Made by a program: the position numbers and the translations under genes | Notes under the pieces: generated by a model | The model's input: the letters and a program-made list of their open reading frames with translations, nothing else | The model's database searches: none | What the model was told of the DNA's origin: nothing | Shown: positions 31,708 through 39,241 of the stretch, piece after piece | How the letters are laid out: every line of letters begins with the position of its first letter | How positions within the stretch are numbered: position 1 is the first letter of the stretch | Assembly (NCBI GenBank): GCA_030427365.1 | Contig: JAUHWW010000001.1 | Location: 95,963-148,156 of the forward strand | Length of the DNA stretch: 52,194 nucleotides | Reading direction: 5' to 3' | Origin: a bacterium | Lineage (GTDB): Bacteria; Patescibacteriota; Saccharimonadia; Saccharimonadales; SZUA-47

Positions 31708-32718
31708 ATGAACTTAGTTGAGCAAATTCGTGATGAAGCACGTTTGGAAATCCAACAAACCGTTGAGCGGTTAGTTACTGATAATGAGCTGAGAGATATG
31801 ATTACCGGAGTAGTCGCGTTGCGCCAAAGCAACCTCGATCCGAAGGTGGATGGTGTAGAAGCCCAAGACTACAACGATCTTAGCGGACTATCTGAGAGTC
31901 TGAGGCACGCCGCCGACTTTCGAACAGGACCGAACGGAGAATACCGTGAGCGCTGGGAATCTGATGAAGATGCTAAGAAATACCTTGATGGTATGAGCGA
32001 CGAGCTTAGGGAGGCGATTTATGATTCAGCTCAGCGGTATAGCCTCGTAGGCAGTACATCACACGTAGATCCAAAAAAGGATGCGGAGCTCGTCTTGGGT
32101 GGTGGTGGAGCAGCTCCACTGGATCGCAGCCTGTATACAGTTAAGCAGCTAGAAAGCGGACTTTTGGTTACAGATACAGTAATCGGACTTGGCAGCGAAA
32201 GAGCGGTTGAAGATGATGAAAGATCTCGAGCAGGCGATTATGCTCGTAGTGCTAAAACCGAAGAAGATTTATTGCGGTTAGGCCTTGCAGTAGCTTTTGA
32301 TGTGGATCCAGATAGCTACACGGTTGAAGAAAAAGTCGTTGAAACTTTACATCCGGAGGTACCGAACATACAGCGTGTTGGGCATCTGGCGGTGCAAGGG
32401 CTCGAAGTCGTAGTTGTCTCAGCTGCAGTCATTACGGATCCATATCGATCAAATGGAAAGATTCGTAATCGCTCTAATACAACCGATACACTGCAAACAG
32501 TTATTAATGAAAAATTAGTTCAGCCTGGTAATGAAGTTGGCTTAGTCACGAATGCACACTTCCGGCCATTCCAGGGAGCTGATGCGAAAAATATTCTTGG
32601 AAGATACGGTATCCGATCAGAAGTTATTGGCTTTGACCCGTCAGAATTTGATCGCCCAGAGAAAAAGCCACACGAGCTGCTAGCAGAACTGCTGACACTA
32701 GTGGAACGACTTAAGTAG
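31708..32718 (+). CDS. Hypothetical protein, possibly DUF218/YdcF-like
   Basis: 336 residues. An N-terminal helical region of ~110 residues is followed by ELVLGGGGAAPLDRS, the segment TVIGLGSERAV, RSNTTDTLQT, and GLVTNAHFRPFQGADAKNIL. The order of a glycine-rich strand, an nT-x-en-like motif and a late H-x-Rp motif is reminiscent of DUF218 (YdcF/SanA) proteins, but the match is weak and I give it only as a lead. Own consensus promoter; AT-rich codon use compared with its neighbours, suggesting an acquired gene. Confidence 0.6.
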   Translation: MNLVEQIRDEARLEIQQTVERLVTDNELRDMITGVVALRQSNLDPKVDGVEAQDYNDLSGLSESLRHAADFRTGPNGEYRERWESDEDAKKYLDGMSDELREAIYDSAQRYSLVGSTSHVDPKKDAELVLGGGGAAPLDRSLYTVKQLESGLLVTDTVIGLGSERAVEDDERSRAGDYARSAKTEEDLLRLGLAVAFDVDPDSYTVEEKVVETLHPEVPNIQRVGHLAVQGLEVVVVSAAVITDPYRSNGKIRNRSNTTDTLQTVINEKLVQPGNEVGLVTNAHFRPFQGADAKNILGRYGIRSEVIGFDPSEFDRPEKKPHELLAELLTLVERLK

Positions 32719-32727
32719 AGCGGCATA

Positions 32728-32756
32728 TTGACTTTTTAGCCAAAATTTGCTATAAT
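32728..32756 (+). promoter_or_regulatory. Near-consensus promoter of the GGDEF gene
   Basis: TTGACT (32728-32733), 17-base spacer ending TTTGC, TATAAT (32751-32756). ATG is 24 bases further on, giving a short leader with no SD. Confidence 0.8.
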
Positions 32757-32780
32757 TAAATAGTTAAGTCAAAAACAAAA

Positions 32781-33845
32781 ATGTCAGAAAATATTACCCA
32801 CAGCACCAGTACGCCGCTTGAAGTGCAACATCTAAAAGATTTGCAGCAAACAGCCCCTGTTAAATATATTCCGATTGGATCTCCGGCTGTGCGTGCGTTA
32901 CTCCCCGAAAGTAATTTTCATAGCCGTGATGATGCTATAAAATCTACAGCTGCTGTCGATTATACTTCAGCTTTGAGAGCTCGTGTCGACGAACTAGGCT
33001 ACGATAGTTTGACAGGGATGCCCACAAGAAAAATATTCGATGAGCAGATGCCACGTTTTGCAGCACGAGCCAGTCAGAACCTAAGAGATGGGAAAACGAC
33101 ACGAACACTTGTTTTTCTTATGGATCTGAACAATCTTAAAATCGCCAATGATTTGGATGAAAGTCACGCAGAGGGTGACTTTTATCTCAATGAGGGAGCA
33201 GTCGCCATAAAGCAGGCGAGTCGACCTGGTGACTTTAAAGCGAGGATTGGTGGTGATGAGTTTGCTGAGGTTCTTGAAGGAATAAGCTCAGATATGATCG
33301 AGCGTATTGCCGCAGAAAAAGAGCGACTAATCAATGCCCATATCGCAAGGCAGCGTATTCCTGAGGAAGTCGATCCTGGTATGAGTATTGGGTATGCTGT
33401 GTTCGAGGAGGGAGACTCAATCGAATCAGTTATAGAGCGTGCCGATCGTATGGTGTACGACAAGAAAACAAAAAGAAAATCCGACCGAGAAATCATGGCA
33501 ATGCTTGCTCCTGAAGAGGGAAAACAATCCAATAATTTTGGACCTAAATTCACAACATGGATAGAAGGCGATAAAGAGAGCCCTCAGTACAACTCGCTTG
33601 CCCCTGAACTTATAGCTTCCTTCGAAAAGCTGGAAAAACAAAAACCAGGCATCTTCGGTAGACTGAAATTCCTATCAAAACAGATTAATCGCCTGAAAGA
33701 TGCTTTGTACGGAGAAGACGAATATAAAAAACAAGCAGCCGCTGCTGAATTTAGGGTATATGCCGATGAAAGACTCAATATATCAGCATACGCCTGCCAA
33801 CATTTGCTTGACGAGGGCGTCGATTCCGCAACATTGATTGCCTAG
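32781..33845 (+). CDS. GGDEF-domain protein (probable diguanylate cyclase)
   Basis: 354 residues. A ~70-residue N terminus without sensor or membrane segments precedes a GGDEF domain: DSLTGMPTR, FLMDLNNLKIANDLD (metal Asp), RIGGDEF with GGDEF at 157-161 and an RPGD at 148-151 in the position of the RxxD inhibitory site. All residues needed to make cyclic-di-GMP from two GTP seem present. A helical C-terminal region of ~120 residues has no recognised family. Regulatory input is unknown. Confidence 0.85.
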   Translation: MSENITHSTSTPLEVQHLKDLQQTAPVKYIPIGSPAVRALLPESNFHSRDDAIKSTAAVDYTSALRARVDELGYDSLTGMPTRKIFDEQMPRFAARASQNLRDGKTTRTLVFLMDLNNLKIANDLDESHAEGDFYLNEGAVAIKQASRPGDFKARIGGDEFAEVLEGISSDMIERIAAEKERLINAHIARQRIPEEVDPGMSIGYAVFEEGDSIESVIERADRMVYDKKTKRKSDREIMAMLAPEEGKQSNNFGPKFTTWIEGDKESPQYNSLAPELIASFEKLEKQKPGIFGRLKFLSKQINRLKDALYGEDEYKKQAAAAEFRVYADERLNISAYACQHLLDEGVDSATLIA

Positions 33846-33846
33846 T

Positions 33847-34539
33847 CTAATTACTCAAGATCCACTGTTTTACGAGCTTTTCCCAGTGGCGGTATTCTTC
33901 TTCGGTGACCTGCATGTTGGCGATGCAGAAGCGCTTATCAGTAATCTGTGAGCAGAACATACAATCCGATAGGTTCTTAGAATCCTTGATGAACAGACAG
34001 TTGGTGATGTTGCCCGACCAAGAAACTTGGAAACTCTTGCTGACTTTATTGCTGTCATCGACGCGCAGGGAATAGAGGCAGGTGTTTGATCGTTGCAGAG
34101 CAGCAGAGTATTCATTAAATAGACTTGTTTCGCTGAAGAGAACATTCTTCGAATCATGAATGTCGATACATTGATAAATGTTCTGTGAGCCGTAGATGGC
34201 GTCACTCTTTGCTACGTTGACGGAGTTTATCGTGCGTTGTGCGGAGGTGTAGTTGACCTCCTGCCACAAACGCATAATATCCTCAACTGAATTAATCTGC
34301 TGGGTAGGGCGCATAGAGTCCCCGTCACGTTTGATAAGATCCTCAAAATCAACGAACTTATTCCCAGACGAATTCTGCACCCACGTCGTCTTGCCGGTGA
34401 CAGAATCAGTGACTTCGGTCGTCATACGAATGTCGAATGCAAATTTTTGTTTAAACTCTTCGAGCGTGTACGGATTTTGCACACCGAAAATTTGTCCGAT
34501 GATGACGTCCGCGATTTCCTTAGCTTTGTTCTCGTCCAT
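33847..34539 (-). CDS. Hypothetical beta-rich protein downstream of a VirB4-like ATPase
   Basis: 230 residues. Helical N terminus (about 1-45), then repeated short strand-turn units such as NIYQCIDIHDSKNVLF, NITNCLFIKDSKNLSD and CMFCSQITDKRFCIAN, which suggest a parallel beta-helix with a small cysteine cluster. No signal peptide. It follows the ATPase gene by 11 bases and is likely cotranscribed. TAGGAG stands before its ATG. Confidence 0.65.
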   Translation of the reverse strand: MDENKAKEIADVIIGQIFGVQNPYTLEEFKQKFAFDIRMTTEVTDSVTGKTTWVQNSSGNKFVDFEDLIKRDGDSMRPTQQINSVEDIMRLWQEVNYTSAQRTINSVNVAKSDAIYGSQNIYQCIDIHDSKNVLFSETSLFNEYSAALQRSNTCLYSLRVDDSNKVSKSFQVSWSGNITNCLFIKDSKNLSDCMFCSQITDKRFCIANMQVTEEEYRHWEKLVKQWILSN

Positions 34540-34550
34540 ATGCTCGGCTC

Positions 34551-36797
34551 CTATTGTACATTGGTTTTAGTTGACTCTTGTTTCATCAGGCTTGCCAGAT
34601 CAGGCATACCGCGGTTCACAACTGGTGCACCACTTAGCGCGAAACGTACGACGGTTGGGGCGAGTCCGGTAAGCGGTCTCTGCGGCGCGCTATCAGCCGA
34701 CGTTTCTGGCATCGTCTCGACATCTTCAATGTGTTTTTCCATTGTTGTCTCAAGCGGCTTGAAGGCTTCCGGATGCTGTTCTTTCAGTAATTCAGTGGCT
34801 GATTTAGCGCTGTCATCATCTCCTGGTTTAGTACCTTCTTTTGAAATGTTGGTGAACGATGGGTTGTCTTGATGATGGTCAATGGCGGCTTCTGCGCGCT
34901 CAAGAAAGTCGTCCATACCAACGGGGGCTTTTTCCGTAAACGGCTTGAGCGAGCTAGCATCTTTCTTGATGTCAGACTTTTTTCCGCGCGGTTTGCCGTC
35001 ATTGAAGGACGGTAGATCAAGCCTCGACGCATCAGAAGGGATGTCAAAATTCATATCAATCGTTTTTGCCCTGAAACTTGGCAGCAGTTGTCCGCCTGCT
35101 GCTATCCGCACGATGCACTCACGTGGGCTGAGCTCGGTTAAGAAACGAGTTTTGAGCTCGTCTTGCTTGAGACCCTTGTCTTTTGATTCGACGGCCAGAT
35201 CTTTTGGCAGTTCCATTGGCAAATTCCCAACAAGTTGTTGCGCATCTTCTTCAGACACTCTGAAAGAGTAATAGTTGCTGACATTGGCAAAGATAGAGTC
35301 TTGCAGCTTCTTCTCGACCTGCGTGAAGTATTGCTGCGTGAGGAACACGAATAAGTTATATTTACGGGCTTCTGAGAGGATCTGCGCGAGCACTGGCGTC
35401 TGGACGATCGATACCTCGTCGATGAAAAGCAGCACTTTCGTCTTGAATGCTTTTGACTGCGCAAGTAGAAATATCTGCTGTATGAGCAGGCCGGCGACAG
35501 TCTTAACGACCTTTTCTCCCATGCTGACTTTATTGAGAGAAAACACCGTGAGAAACTTGTTATTTATGCTACGCTCAAGTGATAGTCCACCTTCAGCGAG
35601 GAAGGTTGGCTGCAGCTCCATTTCATCGACGAGCGAGATGATGGGCATTAAGCTCTCGTTGTAGTGTGCAGTGCGCAGTTCATTGTAGTCAGTGTTAAAA
35701 AACTGAATAATGTTATGAGGCACGTGGCCATCGACGTGGTCGAGAACTTTTGTTCGGTAGTCAGTATCTATCAAGAATTTTTTCAGATTTCCCATCGACA
35801 TATTCTTTGCCGTGAACTGAACAAACAAGGTAAAGCGCAGGACTCGCTCGACGCGGGCGTTAAAGTTCTCGCCCATGAGTGATTTGAACAAGCCAGTTGT
35901 TAGTTCAGTTGCTGCAGTTATATCGGCTTCAGCACCGGCAAACAACTCTGCGCTATCACTGCCAAAATCCACGACCTCTAGGTCTTTTTCAGGCACGATT
36001 TGTTTCAGTTCGTCGGCGAGGTTTGCGTGTGGATCGATTAAGGCAACTCGGTAATCACCTGCGTTCGGTAATTTGCGTACGCGGTCAATCATGAGTTCAA
36101 TAAATTTAGATTTACCGCTGCCACTTGCACCGACAATCATGGAGTGTTTGTCGAACTCATAGTTAGTGAGATTCAGGTAGTATGGTTTTGAGCTGTAGGG
36201 GAAGGTGTCTACTTCAAGTATCGCGTTGGTTTCCTCTGGCGCAAACCATGTCAGGGCTTTCTCAATATTGAGGTATTTCGGGGTTTCCTTGCGCATAAAA
36301 TTATTTGATTTGTTGAAATCAACTGCGAATAAATGAGCAGGGAAGGCAAAGCCAATTTTGCTCGCCAGCGACCATTGCCCGCCGCCGTCTTTAAAATACA
36401 GCTTTAGATCAACTTTTGCTTTTGTCGACGTGACTCTGGTCGCGTCACATACAACGTGTTCGAGATGCTTACCTCGTTTTACTGCCAGCTTTTCATGCAG
36501 GTCTATGAGTGAACCGCCTTTTACAAAATTCACAAATCGTTCACGGCTGACATGGCTCGGCAGGGCAACCTCTTCGCTCGCTACAGGTCGCAGCACGCCG
36601 AAGGTAATGCTGCCCGAAGTGCTGCTGATGTCTTTGTCTGATTCGATAAAATAGCGCAGGTTATTGTCGCCAAGTTTTACGTGGAACCGCACTTTGGCGA
36701 GCATACCGATGTAGCCAGTGACGGTAGTGTAGAGCTCGTTGAAGTCCTTTGCAGTTACCTCGTCCTTGTTGGTGTAGAGCTCAAACGCGTATTTCAT
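34551..36797 (-). CDS. VirB4/HerA-like DNA-translocating or secretion ATPase (DUF87-type)
   Basis: 748 residues. An N-terminal ~215-residue domain is followed by a P-loop motor: Walker A GASGSGKS (223-230), LIDPHANL after it, and Walker B VLLFIDE (454-460), then an arginine-rich region and the Q-motif LTQQYF. The C terminus (about 600-748) is Pro/Lys/Asp-rich and probably disordered. Such proteins power type IV secretion, conjugation or pilus systems, or DNA pumping; membrane partners are not seen here. The TrmB-type regulator lies immediately upstream on the same strand. Confidence 0.82.
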   Translation of the reverse strand: MKYAFELYTNKDEVTAKDFNELYTTVTGYIGMLAKVRFHVKLGDNNLRYFIESDKDISSTSGSITFGVLRPVASEEVALPSHVSRERFVNFVKGGSLIDLHEKLAVKRGKHLEHVVCDATRVTSTKAKVDLKLYFKDGGGQWSLASKIGFAFPAHLFAVDFNKSNNFMRKETPKYLNIEKALTWFAPEETNAILEVDTFPYSSKPYYLNLTNYEFDKHSMIVGASGSGKSKFIELMIDRVRKLPNAGDYRVALIDPHANLADELKQIVPEKDLEVVDFGSDSAELFAGAEADITAATELTTGLFKSLMGENFNARVERVLRFTLFVQFTAKNMSMGNLKKFLIDTDYRTKVLDHVDGHVPHNIIQFFNTDYNELRTAHYNESLMPIISLVDEMELQPTFLAEGGLSLERSINNKFLTVFSLNKVSMGEKVVKTVAGLLIQQIFLLAQSKAFKTKVLLFIDEVSIVQTPVLAQILSEARKYNLFVFLTQQYFTQVEKKLQDSIFANVSNYYSFRVSEEDAQQLVGNLPMELPKDLAVESKDKGLKQDELKTRFLTELSPRECIVRIAAGGQLLPSFRAKTIDMNFDIPSDASRLDLPSFNDGKPRGKKSDIKKDASSLKPFTEKAPVGMDDFLERAEAAIDHHQDNPSFTNISKEGTKPGDDDSAKSATELLKEQHPEAFKPLETTMEKHIEDVETMPETSADSAPQRPLTGLAPTVVRFALSGAPVVNRGMPDLASLMKQESTKTNVQ

Positions 36798-36817
36798 ATC
36801 CTATCGCCCAGTATATA

Positions 36818-37567
36818 TCACTTATGGTTCTCTGCAGTAGCCAGTCTATATATCTCACGCATGGCCTTGGCAATCTCTGGAGATGTGATGATCATACCGA
36901 TTGCTTCTTTACCGAATGAGATGATGCTGACCTTGTCGCCATAGGTGGCGATCTCTGCATCGGCGGTGTAGGCAGCTGGCGGGATAACCGTTCTGATGAG
37001 ATTAAAGCGTTTGTCAGTCTCATCATTCCAAAAGTCTGGATCATTTTCTGGGTTTATCATGTGTGTCTTGATGCCTAGTTTGGCGCGCTTGTCTTTAAAC
37101 TTGATATAGAAATCAGTCGACATGAGATCTTGGTCATGGCTTGATCGGAACACGTAGTTATCTTTGCACGTACGAAGCACGTCATCATAAATTTCTTTTA
37201 TGCCATCAACGCCTTGGTAGAATGCCACGCCCGGCTTGTTGCTGGCGAGGTTGTATCGATTCATAAACTCCGGCAGGGCAGCAGCGAGTACTTTTTCGTC
37301 GCTCACGGCTTGCTCTCTTCTGCGGCGGGCGAGTTCTTCAAGTGCCGCTGGGCTTTCCGCGAAATAGGTAAACTTCTTTTTCACTTCCTTTTTGCTCGCT
37401 AGACCCATATCTACCAGTTGGTCGAGCACGGCATAGGCGTTCGTTCGCTTGATATCGAGTTCATCAGCCAGTTCAGGTGGCGTTAGCTTCCCGCGCTCAA
37501 CAAGTGAAATATAGGCGCTCGCTTGCGTCTCATTAAGCCCAAGGGATAGTAGGATTTCTTCGTTCAC
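36818..37567 (-). CDS. TrmB-family transcriptional regulator
   Basis: 249 residues. N-terminal winged helix (LGLNETQASAYISLVERGKL, then NAYAVLDQLVDMGLASKK) followed by a PLD-like sensor domain (GVDGIKEIYDDVLRTCKDNY; KVSIISFGKEAIGMIITSPE). TrmB proteins are mainly archaeal sugar-responsive regulators, with bacterial relatives. Start GTG six bases after TATACT on the minus strand, leaderless. It is 20 bp upstream of the VirB4-like ATPase gene and may regulate it. Confidence 0.85.
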   Translation of the reverse strand: MNEEILLSLGLNETQASAYISLVERGKLTPPELADELDIKRTNAYAVLDQLVDMGLASKKEVKKKFTYFAESPAALEELARRRREQAVSDEKVLAAALPEFMNRYNLASNKPGVAFYQGVDGIKEIYDDVLRTCKDNYVFRSSHDQDLMSTDFYIKFKDKRAKLGIKTHMINPENDPDFWNDETDKRFNLIRTVIPPAAYTADAEIATYGDKVSIISFGKEAIGMIITSPEIAKAMREIYRLATAENHK

Positions 37568-37665
37568 TCAGGTAGTATAACAGAGATACATGAATAATGT
37601 CAAATAGTAAATGACAAAAATAGAATATCAATAACACTTTAAAATATAAATATGAAAAAATATAA

Positions 37666-37694
37666 TTGACATAAATATAAAATCGAGATATAAT
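37666..37694 (+). promoter_or_regulatory. Consensus promoter in an AT-rich intergenic region
   Basis: TTGACA (37666-37671), 17-base spacer, TATAAT (37689-37694). The leader contains GAAGGAG (37711-37717) before ATG 37724, so unlike its relatives this transcript carries an SD. The flanking 37568-37690 is strikingly AT-rich and holds no gene. Confidence 0.8.
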
Positions 37695-37723
37695 AATACC
37701 AACAGCTTTTGAAGGAGAGATAA

Positions 37724-38173
37724 ATGACACAGTCAGTTGAGCTAGACATACAGTTACGTAGCTTTGAGAACGCACTAGGTATAGCAAGAACAGAAGGAGC
37801 CTCCTATTTGCTAGGTAGGACGTTAGTTGTCGATGCGTTTGCTGTCGGTACGAGCAAAGTCACGATGGATACTCACGGCGTATGGATGTCACACACGTTG
37901 CCTGAAGAAGATGAGACAGAGTTCCGTTTACATGGCATCAAGTGGAACATTGACGGTCCTCGTGGTGAGCTTGGTGTCCCTACATTGATTGATATCGATT
38001 CATCAAAGCCGAATGTAACTATCATGGGTTCATCAGATGCAGCTGAGATAGACGCAGGTGGTGTACTTACTTTGGTTTCCGATAATTTGATACAGATTGA
38101 CCCAGATAGTTTGCCAGCCTATTGGCCGAATCGTCTAGGGGCTCACACTCCCAACACGCAAACAAGATACTAG
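37724..38173 (+). CDS. Hypothetical protein
   Basis: 149 residues, acidic, soluble, probably beta-rich (TLVVDAFAVGTSKVTMDTHG; GVLTLVSDNLIQI). No recognised family, no signal peptide, no catalytic motif. AT-rich surroundings and a consensus promoter mark it as one of the accessory genes. It lies upstream of the IMPase-like gene but has a separate promoter. Confidence 0.65.
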   Translation: MTQSVELDIQLRSFENALGIARTEGASYLLGRTLVVDAFAVGTSKVTMDTHGVWMSHTLPEEDETEFRLHGIKWNIDGPRGELGVPTLIDIDSSKPNVTIMGSSDAAEIDAGGVLTLVSDNLIQIDPDSLPAYWPNRLGAHTPNTQTRY

Positions 38174-38227
38174 TCTTATAAGGCTAAAGCATTATTCGCC
38201 TGAACTTTTTGGCGGTATACTGGGTTC

Positions 38228-39010
38228 ATGGATGAAGTAAAAGAGTTTTTTGAAGCAGTTGCTAAGGACTGTTTCGATTTAGTTGACCAACAGATTGACT
38301 CTGTTAAGGTTACTGTCAGCAAAGAAGTGCGCGGCGATATCGCTACTAATATCGACGTCGCTGTCGAAGAACTGATTGTCTCGGAGATCAAGAAGCGATT
38401 TCCAGAAGACGATATTTTGGCTGAAGAGGGCTACGCAGACACTGCTATCACGGATGGTCGGCTATGGGTAATCGATCCAATTTGTGGGACTGTGAACCTT
38501 AGCCGCGGCATCAATGCTTTCTGTGCCAATATCGCGCTTGTCGAGAACAAAGACATAATCGCCGCGTGTGTCGTCGATTTTGCAAAGAATGATGTCATTT
38601 GGTCGGTAGGTGATGGGGTGTTTGTCAATGAAGACCGGTTGGAGAATATTGAGGAAAACGAAGGTAAAGTATTAGACGTCGATCTCGGGTGTGTATTTAA
38701 AGTGTCTGATGAAGAGCAACAAGAGTATAGCCGCATACTGGCAGGCCTATTGCAGCAGGAAGGTTGGATGCTGGATTCATTCGGTACGTCGCTTACTGCG
38801 GCCTATGTTGCAACAGGCAAGTTCGACGCGAATGTTCGTTATCATTACGGTCCGTGGGACGTCTGTTCCGCAGTATTTTTGACCAGACAAATGGGCGGCT
38901 CGGCTGTAGATTTTGAAGGCAATGAATGGACGATTTTTTCCAAGAGACTTGTGCTTTCACGCGGCTTATCAATGAAAGATAAGATCATAGAGACTATTAA
39001 AGCGGCATAA
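38228..39010 (+). CDS. Inositol monophosphatase-family protein with altered metal site
   Basis: 260 residues, normal for the SuhB/IMPase family. LAEEGY supplies the metal-binding Glu pair (66-67), and PWDVCSA the C-terminal Asp (D211). The central motif, normally DPxDGT, reads DPICGT (83-88), so a metal-binding Asp is Cys86. The enzyme may be inactive, use fewer metals, or have another role. TATACT (38216-38221) is six bases before the ATG, and the 17 bases TTGGCGGTATACTGGGT recur before the next gene. Confidence 0.85.
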   Translation: MDEVKEFFEAVAKDCFDLVDQQIDSVKVTVSKEVRGDIATNIDVAVEELIVSEIKKRFPEDDILAEEGYADTAITDGRLWVIDPICGTVNLSRGINAFCANIALVENKDIIAACVVDFAKNDVIWSVGDGVFVNEDRLENIEENEGKVLDVDLGCVFKVSDEEQQEYSRILAGLLQQEGWMLDSFGTSLTAAYVATGKFDANVRYHYGPWDVCSAVFLTRQMGGSAVDFEGNEWTIFSKRLVLSRGLSMKDKIIETIKAA

Positions 39011-39049
39011 GCGTTATTTATCAGTTTGCTTTGGCGGTATACTGGGTGT

Positions 39050-39241
39050 ATGGGAGATCGAGAACCGACCCGTCATGACAATACCAGATCAGCTGTAGCA
39101 GTTGGTGCTGTGATTGTATCCACTGCGTTAGCAGTCGGTGTTTTTCAAGTTGTTGCAGGTTGTGATCCTACATTGAACAGTGACCTAGATCGCCAGGAAG
39201 AGCCGATGATTGATGATGGAAGTGGGCAGTCTGATGGCTGA
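39050..39241 (+). CDS. Small lipoprotein
   Basis: 63 residues from the ATG six bases after TATACT (39038-39043). A charged N terminus, a hydrophobic core (AVAVGAVIVSTALAVGVF) and a lipobox VVAGC predict cleavage before Cys and lipid anchoring, leaving an acidic mature peptide of about 27 residues. No family recognised. Its end overlaps the polA start by eight bases (ATGGCTGA), so it may couple translation of polA. Confidence 0.65.
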   Translation: MGDREPTRHDNTRSAVAVGAVIVSTALAVGVFQVVAGCDPTLNSDLDRQEEPMIDDGSGQSDG

